Positions 15,341 through 23,360 of a stretch of DNA of 56,045 bases are shown piece by piece. The first letter of the stretch is position 1. Every line of letters starts with the position of its first letter. The stretch covers positions 93,607 through 149,651 of the forward strand of contig DKDL01000002.1 in the NCBI GenBank assembly GCA_002449335.1, given 5' to 3'. Under the pieces are notes generated by a model. It was given only the letters and a program-made list of their open reading frames with translations, ran no database searches and had not been told where the DNA came from. Position numbers and translations under genes: made by a program. This DNA comes from Succinatimonas sp. UBA6849. Its GTDB lineage: Bacteria > Pseudomonadota > Gammaproteobacteria > Enterobacterales > Succinivibrionaceae.

Positions 15341-16843
15341 ATGAGCGAGATCAGATTACAAGTAAAGAACATCACCAAGCACTTTGGTATCAACAGAGCT
15401 TTAAACAATGTTTCTTTCAATATCAATAAAGGTGAGGTTCATGCCTTAATTGGTGAGAATGGTTCTGGTAAATCAACCTTAACTAATATGTTAACTGGTA
15501 TTTACCCTATGGAATCAGGTCACTTCATCCTAGATGGTGAAGAGATACATCCTAAAAATCAGGTTGATGCTAACAACCACGGTGTTTCAATTATTGTTCA
15601 GGAATTAGGAACACTATCAGGATTAACAGTAGCTGAGAACATCTTTTTAGGACATGAAGAGAGATTCATCAAATACGGTATCAGAAATACCAAAGCTATG
15701 AATGATGAAGCTAACGCTTTACTAAAGCAGTATGGCTTTACACACATCAAAGCTTCAACCTTAGTTGATGATTACAAATTCGAAGACAGAAAGTTAATCG
15801 AAATTGTAAAAGCTACCTACTTCCATCCAAAGATCGTAGTTATCGATGAGACTACTACCGCTCTATCTCAGGAAGGACGTGAAGAGCTTTACAAGCATAT
15901 GAACAGAATTCGTGACGAAGGAAATACAGTTATTTTCATTTCTCACGATTTACCTGAAATTCTAGACAAGTCAGACACCATCACTGTTTTGAGAGACGGA
16001 GAGTACATTGATACTGTAAAGAGTAAAGATGTAACCGAAGATGATCTGAAAAAACTCATGGTAGGTAGAGAGGTAACTGGTGCTTACTACCGTACTGATT
16101 ACGATGAGAAGGTATCAGATGAGGTTGTGCTCTCTGTTAAGAACGTAACTGTTCCAAACAGAATTCACAATGTAAGTTTCGATTTACATAAAGGCGAGAT
16201 CTTAGGCTTTGGTGGTCTGTCAGAGTCTGGTATGCATGAAATCGGTAAAGCAATTTTCGGAGCAAGCTATGACAGAGAAGGCGATGTTGTTTTAGCTGAT
16301 GGTACTCATATTAACGATATTCCAACAGCGATTGCTCACTCAATTGCTTATACATCTAAAGATCGTGACAATGAATCTGTAGTTATGAATCAAAGTATTC
16401 AGGACAACATTGCGCTGCCATCTTTAGACAAACTTAATCTACCAAAGACTCCTTTCTTGAACTGGGCAAAGATTAAAGCTTTCGCTAAAGCATTTGCTAA
16501 AGAAATGTCTGTAAAGATGGTTAATACCGATCAGTTTGTATCAGAACTGTCTGGCGGTAACAAACAGAAAGTCGTACTAGCAAGATGGATTGGTAAAGGT
16601 TCTGACATAGTTGTATTAGACAGTCCTACCCGTGGTATTGATATCAAGGTTAAGCAGGACATCTATCAACTTATGGATAAGATGAGAAAAGAAGGAAAAT
16701 CAATCATCATGATTTCTGAGGAATTGATGGAGTTAATCGGTATGTGCGACCGCATCATTATTATGAAAGACGGCGCTATCAAAGGTGAACTGCCACGTTC
16801 TAAAGAACTTAATGAAAACAGCTTAATTTCAATGATGGTTTAA
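15341..16843 (+). CDS. Sugar ABC transporter ATPase with two nucleotide-binding domains, one site degenerate
   Basis: A 500-residue RbsA/AraG/YtfR-type protein, two ABC domains in tandem. Domain 1 has Walker A GENGSGKST (about 37-45), a Q-loop (IIVQELG) and Walker B IDETTTAL. Domain 2 has the intact signature LSGGNKQK. The other composite site is worn out: the domain 2 Walker A is GLSESGMHEIG, its Walker B is LDSPTRGID with Ser428 where the catalytic Glu belongs, and the domain 1 signature reads YKFEDRK instead of a normal LSxGx. Only one ATP site should hydrolyse. It energises the two permeases on either side. RBS AAGGAG follows for the next gene. Confidence 0.92.
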   Translation: MSEIRLQVKNITKHFGINRALNNVSFNINKGEVHALIGENGSGKSTLTNMLTGIYPMESGHFILDGEEIHPKNQVDANNHGVSIIVQELGTLSGLTVAENIFLGHEERFIKYGIRNTKAMNDEANALLKQYGFTHIKASTLVDDYKFEDRKLIEIVKATYFHPKIVVIDETTTALSQEGREELYKHMNRIRDEGNTVIFISHDLPEILDKSDTITVLRDGEYIDTVKSKDVTEDDLKKLMVGREVTGAYYRTDYDEKVSDEVVLSVKNVTVPNRIHNVSFDLHKGEILGFGGLSESGMHEIGKAIFGASYDREGDVVLADGTHINDIPTAIAHSIAYTSKDRDNESVVMNQSIQDNIALPSLDKLNLPKTPFLNWAKIKAFAKAFAKEMSVKMVNTDQFVSELSGGNKQKVVLARWIGKGSDIVVLDSPTRGIDIKVKQDIYQLMDKMRKEGKSIIMISEELMELIGMCDRIIIMKDGAIKGELPRSKELNENSLISMMV

Positions 16844-16854
16844 GGAGTTACGTT

Positions 16855-17820
16855 ATGTCAGATACAGTTGCTTTAAAGAACAAAGAGCAGGAGCTTAAAA
16901 AGCTTCACACAATGAGACTGGTTCGTACTCTGTTACCTATCGTAGGTCTAATCATTGTATTTTTCCTGTTCAACTTTTTAACTCATGGCAGACTATTAAG
17001 TCATTTACCATTAGCCATGTCACAGGTTTACGTCATCATGATCGCTTCAATGGGCGTATTCTTCATCATGACAATGGGCGGACTTGATTTCTCTCAAGGC
17101 TCTATCCTAGGTCTGTCAGCTATTGTGGTATGTGTGCTCTCTGAGTATGGTCTTACCATAGCAATCATCGGTGGTATTCTCACCGGTGCTGCCATTGGTG
17201 CCATCAACGGCTACTTCTACGTACGCAGAAAGATTAAGTCCTTCATTGTAACAATCTGTACCATGTTCTTATTCCGTGGTCTGATTAAGTACTTAACCAC
17301 TAATGCTCCTGTAGCTGGTGCTGCTGAACTTATCTACATGGACAGCACTTCATTTAAGATCACCTGCACTGCTATCGTAGTAGTTATCGGTATGTTCTTC
17401 TTCTCATTCACCAAGTTCGGTACCCACTTAAAGGCTATCGGTGCTGGTGAGAAGGCAGCTATGTTCTCAGGTATCCGTACAGATAGAGTTAAGTTCTTTG
17501 TATACGTTCTATCAGGTGCAATTACAGGCTTTGCAGCCTTCATCAGCTGCATTAAGGTTGGCTCTGTAACCTCATCAGGCGGTAACCAGTTAGAAACCCA
17601 AATCCTGATTGCTCTAGTTTTAGGTGGTATGCCTATCTCTGGTGGTGCTATGGTTCGCTTCTACAACTTCATCGTAGGTTCATTACTCTATGTTGTTCTA
17701 AGCAGTGGTTTAACCATGATTGGCTTTAGCACTCAGTTAATGCAGTTAATTCAGGGTGTTGTATTCCTGATGTTCGTAGCAATCTTTGCTGACCGTCAGG
17801 CAATTCACGTAATCAAATAA
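16855..17820 (+). CDS. Sugar ABC transporter permease (second)
   Basis: A 321-residue partner permease of the same BPD_transp_2 family as the gene at 14379, with a longer charged N-terminus (MSDTVALKNKEQELKKLH). Family blocks GVFFIMTMGGLDFSQGSILG and FGTHLKAIGAGEKAAMFSGI match YjfF/RbsC relatives. Together the two permeases probably form the heterodimeric channel. It sits 11 bp after the ATPase gene with a strong AAGGAG, and a terminator-like hairpin follows before araA. Confidence 0.9.
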   Translation: MSDTVALKNKEQELKKLHTMRLVRTLLPIVGLIIVFFLFNFLTHGRLLSHLPLAMSQVYVIMIASMGVFFIMTMGGLDFSQGSILGLSAIVVCVLSEYGLTIAIIGGILTGAAIGAINGYFYVRRKIKSFIVTICTMFLFRGLIKYLTTNAPVAGAAELIYMDSTSFKITCTAIVVVIGMFFFSFTKFGTHLKAIGAGEKAAMFSGIRTDRVKFFVYVLSGAITGFAAFISCIKVGSVTSSGGNQLETQILIALVLGGMPISGGAMVRFYNFIVGSLLYVVLSSGLTMIGFSTQLMQLIQGVVFLMFVAIFADRQAIHVIK

Positions 17821-17826
17821 CTATAC

Positions 17827-17850
17827 GCCCCGTTTAATACGGGGCTTTTT
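17827..17850 (+). terminator. Terminator between the sugar transporter and araA
   Basis: GCCCCGT and ACGGGGC form a GC-rich 7-bp stem with a 5-base loop, followed by TTTTT. It lies 30 bp upstream of araA, so araA is either expressed by read-through at a reduced level or has its own promoter, which I do not see. Confidence 0.88.
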
Positions 17851-17880
17851 AAATTACATTTAATTCATAAGGAAGAAATT

Positions 17881-19320
17881 ATGAACAAGCTATATTTTGT
17901 CGTTGGTTCTCAGGATCTATATGGTGACGAGTGCTTAAAGCACGTAGCTGAAGATGCAGCTAAGATGACAGCATTCTTCAACAAGAAGTTTGAAGGAAAA
18001 GTAACTGTTGAGCTGTTACCTACAGTCGTTAACTCAGAGACCTGTATTGAGGATATGAGAAAGGTAAGCTGTGATGACGAGTGTATCGGTGTTATGACCT
18101 GGATGCACACTTTCTCTCCTGCAAAGATGTGGATCAAAGGTCTTCAGGAATTAAGAAAGCCTCTTCTACACTTACATACTCAGGCCAATGAAAAGTTACC
18201 TTATGATTCTATTGACATGGATTTCATGAATTTAAATCAGGCAGCTCACGGCGATAGAGAGTTTGGTTTTATCGTTGCAAGATTAAGAATTCCTCATCAG
18301 GTAGTTGCTGGCTACTATGAGCACGATGATGTTGTTGAGCGTATTTCTAAATTCATCGATGTAGCTAAAGCAATCAACTTCTCAAAGCACTTAAAGGTTG
18401 CTTCATTTGGTAACAATATGCGTGAAGTTGCTGTTACCGATGGCGATCGTGTTGAGTCACAGATTAAGTACGGTTGGGAGTGTAACTACTTTGCTATTGG
18501 CGACTTGGTTGATGAGATCAACAAAGTAACCGAGCAGGAAATCGATAAGAAGATGGAAGAGTACACCTCAAAGTACACCATGAAGACCAAGAATATCGCA
18601 GCTGTTCGTGAACAGGCTAAGTACGAGGTTGGTATCGAGAAGTTCTTAAAGGCAAACAACTTAGGTGCATTTGCTGATACTTTCCAGGACTTACATGGTC
18701 TAAAGCAGTTACCTGGTATTGCAGCTCAGAACTTAATGGGCAAAGGTATTGGCTTTGGTCCTGAGGGTGACTACAAGATTTCAGCATTCTCTGCTGTTCT
18801 AATGAAGATGTCAGAAGGCCGTAAGGGCGCTACAGGCTTCATCGAGGATTACACCTACGATTTAACTTCAGGTCAAGAGTTAGAGTTAGCATCACACATG
18901 CTAGAAGTTCCTGTAAACTTTGCTAAGAATAAGCCTGAGATCGACGTTTTACCATTAGGTATTGGCGGTAAAGAAGATCCTGCTCGTTTAATCTTTGATG
19001 GTGTTGAGGGTGATGGCATTCAGGTAACTATGGTTGATATGGGAGATCATTTCAGAATCATCTGTGCTGATATTGAGCTTGTAAAACAGCCAAAACCAAT
19101 GCCTAACTTACCTGTAGCAAGAATTATGTATCGTCATAAGCCAAACTTCAGAATCGGCACTGAGGGCTGGTGCTATGCTGGTGGTGCTCACCACAGTGTT
19201 GTTTCAACCGCTCTTACAAGAGAGGATATTGCACTGTTTGCTAAATTAACAGGTACTGAACTTATTACTATTGGTGATGACACCACTGAAGCAGATCTTC
19301 AGAAACTGTCAGCTTACTAA
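17881..19320 (+). CDS. araA: L-arabinose isomerase
   Basis: A 479-residue cytoplasmic enzyme converting L-arabinose to L-ribulose. The start FVVGSQDLYG (residues 6-15), WMHTFSPAKMWI, SIDMDFMNLNQAAHGDREFGF and HGLKQLPG are near-identical in pattern to E. coli AraA. Mn2+ ligands are visible as Glu in GPEGDYK, Glu in EDYTYDL, His in SHMLEV and His in GGAHHSV. It is about 20 residues shorter than E. coli AraA, lacking C-terminal residues. Strong RBS AAGGAAG. Its position just after the ABC transporter genes is the main basis for assigning arabinose to that transporter. The usual araB and araD partners are not adjacent. Confidence 0.95.
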   Translation: MNKLYFVVGSQDLYGDECLKHVAEDAAKMTAFFNKKFEGKVTVELLPTVVNSETCIEDMRKVSCDDECIGVMTWMHTFSPAKMWIKGLQELRKPLLHLHTQANEKLPYDSIDMDFMNLNQAAHGDREFGFIVARLRIPHQVVAGYYEHDDVVERISKFIDVAKAINFSKHLKVASFGNNMREVAVTDGDRVESQIKYGWECNYFAIGDLVDEINKVTEQEIDKKMEEYTSKYTMKTKNIAAVREQAKYEVGIEKFLKANNLGAFADTFQDLHGLKQLPGIAAQNLMGKGIGFGPEGDYKISAFSAVLMKMSEGRKGATGFIEDYTYDLTSGQELELASHMLEVPVNFAKNKPEIDVLPLGIGGKEDPARLIFDGVEGDGIQVTMVDMGDHFRIICADIELVKQPKPMPNLPVARIMYRHKPNFRIGTEGWCYAGGAHHSVVSTALTREDIALFAKLTGTELITIGDDTTEADLQKLSAY

Positions 19321-19328
19321 TATTATTA

Positions 19329-19351
19329 GCTACTAGATAATCACTAGTAGC
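19329..19351 (+). repeat. Small hairpin after araA
   Basis: GCTACTAG and CTAGTAGC form a perfect 8-bp stem with a 7-base loop 8 bp after the araA stop. There is no T-run after it; it precedes the true terminator at 19378 and may protect the 3' end. Confidence 0.5.
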
Positions 19352-19377
19352 AGCTCAGTAAAACCAAGATTTTAAAG

Positions 19378-19409
19378 CGCCTTTAATCATGTGATTAGAG
19401 GCGTTTTTT
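19378..19409 (+). terminator. Terminator after araA
   Basis: CGCCTTTAATCA and TGATTAGAGGCG form an almost perfect 12-bp stem with a 2-base tip, followed by TTTTTTA. Confidence 0.9.
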
Positions 19410-19412
19410 ATC

Positions 19413-19421
19413 TGTTAAAAT
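19413..19421 (+). promoter_or_regulatory. Extended -10 promoter of the cysteine hydrolase gene
   Basis: TGTTAAAAT fits an extended -10 element just after the araA terminator, 54 bp upstream of the next start codon. The same TGnTAAAAT form is seen before dnaE and def. Confidence 0.5.
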
Positions 19422-19474
19422 AGAGTTCAACAAGGCTAAGACTCAACAAACAATCGAAAAGGAAGGTATGGACT

Positions 19475-20137
19475 ATGGATAAGAAATTTTGCTCATTTTA
19501 TTACCAAGTTTGTCCTTCTAATGACACAGAACTTAAGCTTGAAAAAGCTACTACTGCTTTATTAGTTATCGATCTACAAAAGATATATACAAAGTTAGCT
19601 GATAAAGATCCAAGATGGAATGATTTTTCTAAAAGACTCAATGAAACAGTTCTTCCTAATGTAAAGAAAGTCGAAGCTCTTTTCCGTAAGAATAAACAAG
19701 ACGTAATCTTTGCAAGAATAGCCTGCCATCTTAAAGATGGCAGAGACAGATCTTTATCCCAAAAGATGTCTGGTTGGAATAACATCCTGATTACTTTAGA
19801 CGAAGATGACAGCCAAATCATCGAAGATATAGCTCCTGTTAATGATGAAATCGTTGTTACCAAAACAACTGATAGCGCACTTACTGGTACCAACCTAAGA
19901 TTGATCTTAAATAATCTTGGGATTAAGAACGTAGTTTGTGTAGGCATCTTTACCGATCAATGCGTAGCTTCTACTGTACGCTCACTGTCAGATGAGAGTT
20001 TTAATGTCGTAGTATTAGAAGACGCCTGTGCTGCAGGTACTATGGAATTACACAACGCAGAGCTTACAATTATCAACAATATCTATGCAAAGGTATGTTC
20101 AACAGACGATTTAATCAAAGTTTTGAGTAGCAATTAA
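19475..20137 (+). CDS. Isochorismatase/nicotinamidase-type cysteine hydrolase
   Basis: A 220-residue protein of the isochorismatase-like hydrolase family. The catalytic triad can be placed: Asp in LLVIDLQKIY (about residue 33), Lys in VVTKTTDSAL (about 130) and Cys in FTDQCVASTVR (about 163). The cis-peptide neighbourhood before the Cys is conserved. Known members hydrolyse nicotinamide, isochorismate, ureidoacrylate or similar amides; the substrate here cannot be told. ATG at 19475 follows AAGGAAGG; the ATG at 19468 is out of frame and closes at once. It has its own promoter-like -10 element and no functional link to araA is evident. Confidence 0.82.
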   Translation: MDKKFCSFYYQVCPSNDTELKLEKATTALLVIDLQKIYTKLADKDPRWNDFSKRLNETVLPNVKKVEALFRKNKQDVIFARIACHLKDGRDRSLSQKMSGWNNILITLDEDDSQIIEDIAPVNDEIVVTKTTDSALTGTNLRLILNNLGIKNVVCVGIFTDQCVASTVRSLSDESFNVVVLEDACAAGTMELHNAELTIINNIYAKVCSTDDLIKVLSSN

Positions 20138-20197
20138 CTCAATTTTTTGTAGAATGCACTGTCACCTTTTAAGTTATGGTTAACCTCTAATAATTTC

Positions 20198-22033
20198 ATG
20201 AAAAGAATAGAATTACTTGCACCTGCTAAAAATAAAGAATGTGGTTTTGCTGCAATTGATAGTGGCGCTGACGCAGTCTACATCGGAGGACCTTCATTTG
20301 GAGCTCGAGTCAATGCAGCAAATACATTAGAAGATATTAAAGAACTTTGTGACTATGCACATCTTTTCGGTGCCAAGATCCATGTAACCATCAACACTAT
20401 TCTTAATGATCAAGAGTTAGAGAAAGCGCGTGAGCTTACATTCAAATTGTATGATGTTGGTGTCGATGCGCTCATTATTCAGGATTTAGGCCTGATTAAC
20501 GGACCACTGCCACCTCTTGAAATTCACGCTAGCACACAGCAGGATAACTCTACCCCTCAAAAGGTTCAATTCTTAGAAAAAGCAGGCTTTTCACAGGTTG
20601 TTTTAGCCAGAGAATTATCTATAAATGAGATCAAAAGGATAAGAGAAAGCACTACTGTAAAATTAGAAGCTTTTATTCACGGAGCTTTATGTGTAGGTAT
20701 CAGTGGTCGCTGTTATTTAAGTGCAGCAATTACCGGTCGCAGTGCTAACCGTGGCGAATGTGCGCAGTTATGCCGTGTAGCACAAAGTTTATATGACGCA
20801 AAAGGCAATGTGCTTGCAAAAGATAAATATCTATTATCTTTAAAAGATTTTAATCAAAGTCAAAATCTTGAAGAGCTAATTGACGCTGGTATCAGTTCTT
20901 TTAAGATTGAAGGCAGATTAAAAGACGAGAACTATGTAAGAAACGTTGTTGCTTACTACAGACAAAAAATTGATAGCATCATTGCCAAAAGGGATGATGT
21001 AGTAAGAACATCATTCGGTACTACAACCACAAATTTTGCGCCTGACGTAGCTAAAAGCTTTAACCGAGGTTTTACTGAATACAACTTTCATGAAAAGAAA
21101 GATAACTATGCTAATTTTGATGCCCCAGGCTTTGTCGGTCAAAAGATTGGTAAGTTAGTTAAACAAAAGAATAGAGATCTGAGCTTTTCATTGTTTAAAA
21201 ACACTGTTATCCACAATGGCGATTCCTTAAATTACTATGACAATCAGGGAGTATTAAACGGTTTTAGAATCAGTACTCTAAAAGATCCAAATACAGCAGA
21301 AATCTTCCAGGAAATCCCTTTTATTAAAGCTGGAACTGTTTTTTACAGAAACAAAGATGCTGAATTTGAAAAGGCTCTTGCAGGTAAATCATCTTCTAGA
21401 AAATTAAGTTTGAATCTTACCTACAGTGAAAATGATAATGGCATCGTGCTCTTAGGAAAGGATGAAACTAATACAGAGGCAACTGTTGAAATAGCTCTTG
21501 ATAATAAGCAAACAGCTAATGATCTTGATAAACTAAAAGCTAACATCACCTCAAAGCTTGGTCGCTTAGGAGATAGTGTCTACACTCTAAATCAGCTTGA
21601 GATAAAACTCTCTTTTAATTACTTTGTACCTCAAAGTGTTTTAAACAATCTTAGAAGACAACTTATTGAGAAGTTAAATAAGTTAAAGACAGAAAAGAGA
21701 AAAGTAATAGAGCACAACTTTGAAAATGCACCAATGTTACCTGAAAAAGAACAGCATTTAGGCTTTATGGCTAATATCTATAATGAAAAGGCTTTAGATT
21801 TTTATAAAAACCATGGAGCAAAAGATATAGAGCCTGCCTATGAGTCAGAGCGCATTCATAAAGAAGAATGCGTGCTTATTTCAAAGCATTGCCTAAGATA
21901 TTGCTTTAATCTCTGTCCTAAACGTCACAAGGTAAAAGCACAAGATCTTTATCTTGTCATCGGCAAAGCAAAATTCAGATTAGATTTTGATTGTAAGAAC
22001 TGCTATATGAAACTAATTGGTCCGCTAAAGTAA
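20198..22033 (+). CDS. rlhA: 23S rRNA C2501 hydroxylation protein, peptidase U32 family
   Basis: A 611-residue U32-family protein. The U32 signature EAFIHGALCVGISGRCYLS lies at residues 157-174 with C165 and C172; C188 and C192 (NRGECAQLCR) complete the conserved Cys set, which in this family holds an iron-sulfur cluster. A long C-terminal extension (from about residue 310) and a Cys-rich end (HCLRYCFNLC, FDCKNCYMKL) distinguish it from TrhP and fit RlhA (YdcP), which hydroxylates C2501 of 23S rRNA. E. coli RlhA is about 650 residues. Single gene with a terminator behind it. Confidence 0.83.
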   Translation: MKRIELLAPAKNKECGFAAIDSGADAVYIGGPSFGARVNAANTLEDIKELCDYAHLFGAKIHVTINTILNDQELEKARELTFKLYDVGVDALIIQDLGLINGPLPPLEIHASTQQDNSTPQKVQFLEKAGFSQVVLARELSINEIKRIRESTTVKLEAFIHGALCVGISGRCYLSAAITGRSANRGECAQLCRVAQSLYDAKGNVLAKDKYLLSLKDFNQSQNLEELIDAGISSFKIEGRLKDENYVRNVVAYYRQKIDSIIAKRDDVVRTSFGTTTTNFAPDVAKSFNRGFTEYNFHEKKDNYANFDAPGFVGQKIGKLVKQKNRDLSFSLFKNTVIHNGDSLNYYDNQGVLNGFRISTLKDPNTAEIFQEIPFIKAGTVFYRNKDAEFEKALAGKSSSRKLSLNLTYSENDNGIVLLGKDETNTEATVEIALDNKQTANDLDKLKANITSKLGRLGDSVYTLNQLEIKLSFNYFVPQSVLNNLRRQLIEKLNKLKTEKRKVIEHNFENAPMLPEKEQHLGFMANIYNEKALDFYKNHGAKDIEPAYESERIHKEECVLISKHCLRYCFNLCPKRHKVKAQDLYLVIGKAKFRLDFDCKNCYMKLIGPLK

Positions 22034-22040
22034 TAAAATC

Positions 22041-22065
22041 CAGAGGCTTTGCCTCTGAATTTTTT
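22041..22065. terminator. Bidirectional terminator between rlhA and pepT
   Basis: CAGAGGC-TTT-GCCTCTG followed by AATTTTTT on the plus strand and by GATTTTATT on the minus strand. It lies between convergent genes and is stronger for rlhA. Confidence 0.85.
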
Positions 22066-22077
22066 GCCTTTCATTAG

Positions 22078-23307
22078 TTAGTTATTGCAGGATAGCTCAA
22101 TTAACTTTAAGGTCACATTAAGAGACTTTTCAAAAGCATTTAAAGGTAAGAACTCTGCATAAGAGTGGAAGTTATGAGCTCCAGTAAAGTAGTTAGGTGT
22201 TACTACACCACGAACTGATAAAGCAGAACCATCAGTACCACCTCTCATTGCATAAGTCTTTGCCTTAATTCCTAATTCATCAAAAGCCTTATAAATTAGA
22301 GCTACAGGCTTATCCTCTTTAGTTACATTATTAGCAATATTCTCATAGGTATCACTAATCTTGTAGCTGATTTCAGCTTTAGGGTGAAGTTTCTTCAGTT
22401 TTTCAATGTTAGATGCAACCTCTTCTTTTCTCCACACATAACGAGCTTTGTCATGATCTCTGATATTCATTTTAAGAGTGCAGTAAAGAGGATCTGCTTC
22501 AATACCTGTAAACCACCAGTAACCTTCTTTATCAGCTGTCCATTCTGGAGTCTGATGTCTGTCAAACATGGCAATGAAATCATGAGCTACCAGAAGAGGA
22601 TTTACCAAAACTCCCTTTGATGACATTGGGTGAGCTGAAACGCCTTTAATCTTGATTAAAACAGAGCCTGCGTTAAAAGTCTCATAAACGACTTCACCTA
22701 AAGAACAGCTGTCGATAGTGTATGCGTAATCAACTTTGAATTTGTTTAAATCCATCAGTTTTGAACCTTTAAGGCCAATCTCCTCGTCAGGAACAAAAGC
22801 TACTTTTAAGGTAGGGTGCTTAATAGTCTTATCATTATGCAAAACAGTTAATGCAGTCATGATGTTTGCCATAGCTGATTTATTATCTGCTCCTAAAACA
22901 GAGGTCCCATCTGAGAAAATAATATCCTGACCTACATAATTTTGTAGTTCTGGATGCTCACTTACTCGAATATAGATCTCGCGCTCTTTATTTAATAAAA
23001 CATCCCCACCCTCATAGTGGATAACCTGAGGATGAATATCAGGATTTAAAGAAACATCTACAGTATCTAGATGTGAGACAAAACCTACAACTGGTCCTTC
23101 TGTATTACCTTGTAAAGTACCGTAAACAATAGAATGCTCGTCAACACTGATATCTGTTAACCCTAACTCTTCTAAATCTTTAGCTAACAATTTAGCTAAT
23201 TCTGTCTGCCCTTTGGTACTTGGAACAGACACAACAGAAGCATCAGATTGAGAGGTGACAGCTACATAGCGAAGAAATCTTCTTAATAATTCATCTTTAT
23301 TATTCAT
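22078..23307 (-). CDS. pepT: Peptidase T (tripeptide aminopeptidase)
   Basis: A 409-residue M20B dizinc aminopeptidase, matching E. coli PepT in length. Zinc ligands: H79 and D81 context VSHLDTVD, Asp in VLGADNKSA, Glu pair in FVPDEEIG, Asp in TIDSCSLGE, and His near the C-terminus (GAHNFHSYAEF). It removes the N-terminal residue of tripeptides in the cytoplasm. It lies downstream of the AbgT-type transporter gene on the same strand, with a 53-bp gap containing a terminator-like hairpin. Confidence 0.95.
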   Translation of the reverse strand: MNNKDELLRRFLRYVAVTSQSDASVVSVPSTKGQTELAKLLAKDLEELGLTDISVDEHSIVYGTLQGNTEGPVVGFVSHLDTVDVSLNPDIHPQVIHYEGGDVLLNKEREIYIRVSEHPELQNYVGQDIIFSDGTSVLGADNKSAMANIMTALTVLHNDKTIKHPTLKVAFVPDEEIGLKGSKLMDLNKFKVDYAYTIDSCSLGEVVYETFNAGSVLIKIKGVSAHPMSSKGVLVNPLLVAHDFIAMFDRHQTPEWTADKEGYWWFTGIEADPLYCTLKMNIRDHDKARYVWRKEEVASNIEKLKKLHPKAEISYKISDTYENIANNVTKEDKPVALIYKAFDELGIKAKTYAMRGGTDGSALSVRGVVTPNYFTGAHNFHSYAEFLPLNAFEKSLNVTLKLIELSCNN

Positions 23308-23324
23308 TTTCTAAATCCCCATAA

Positions 23325-23350
23325 TAAAACTGCAGTCATACAGACTGCAG
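23325..23350 (-). terminator. Hairpin between the AbgT-type gene and pepT
   Basis: On the minus strand CTGCAGTC-TGTAT-GACTGCAG is a perfect 8-bp stem, followed by TTTTATTATG. It lies just upstream of pepT, so it may stop most transcription from the transporter gene or act as an attenuator. Confidence 0.75.
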
Positions 23351-23360
23351 CTTTTACATA

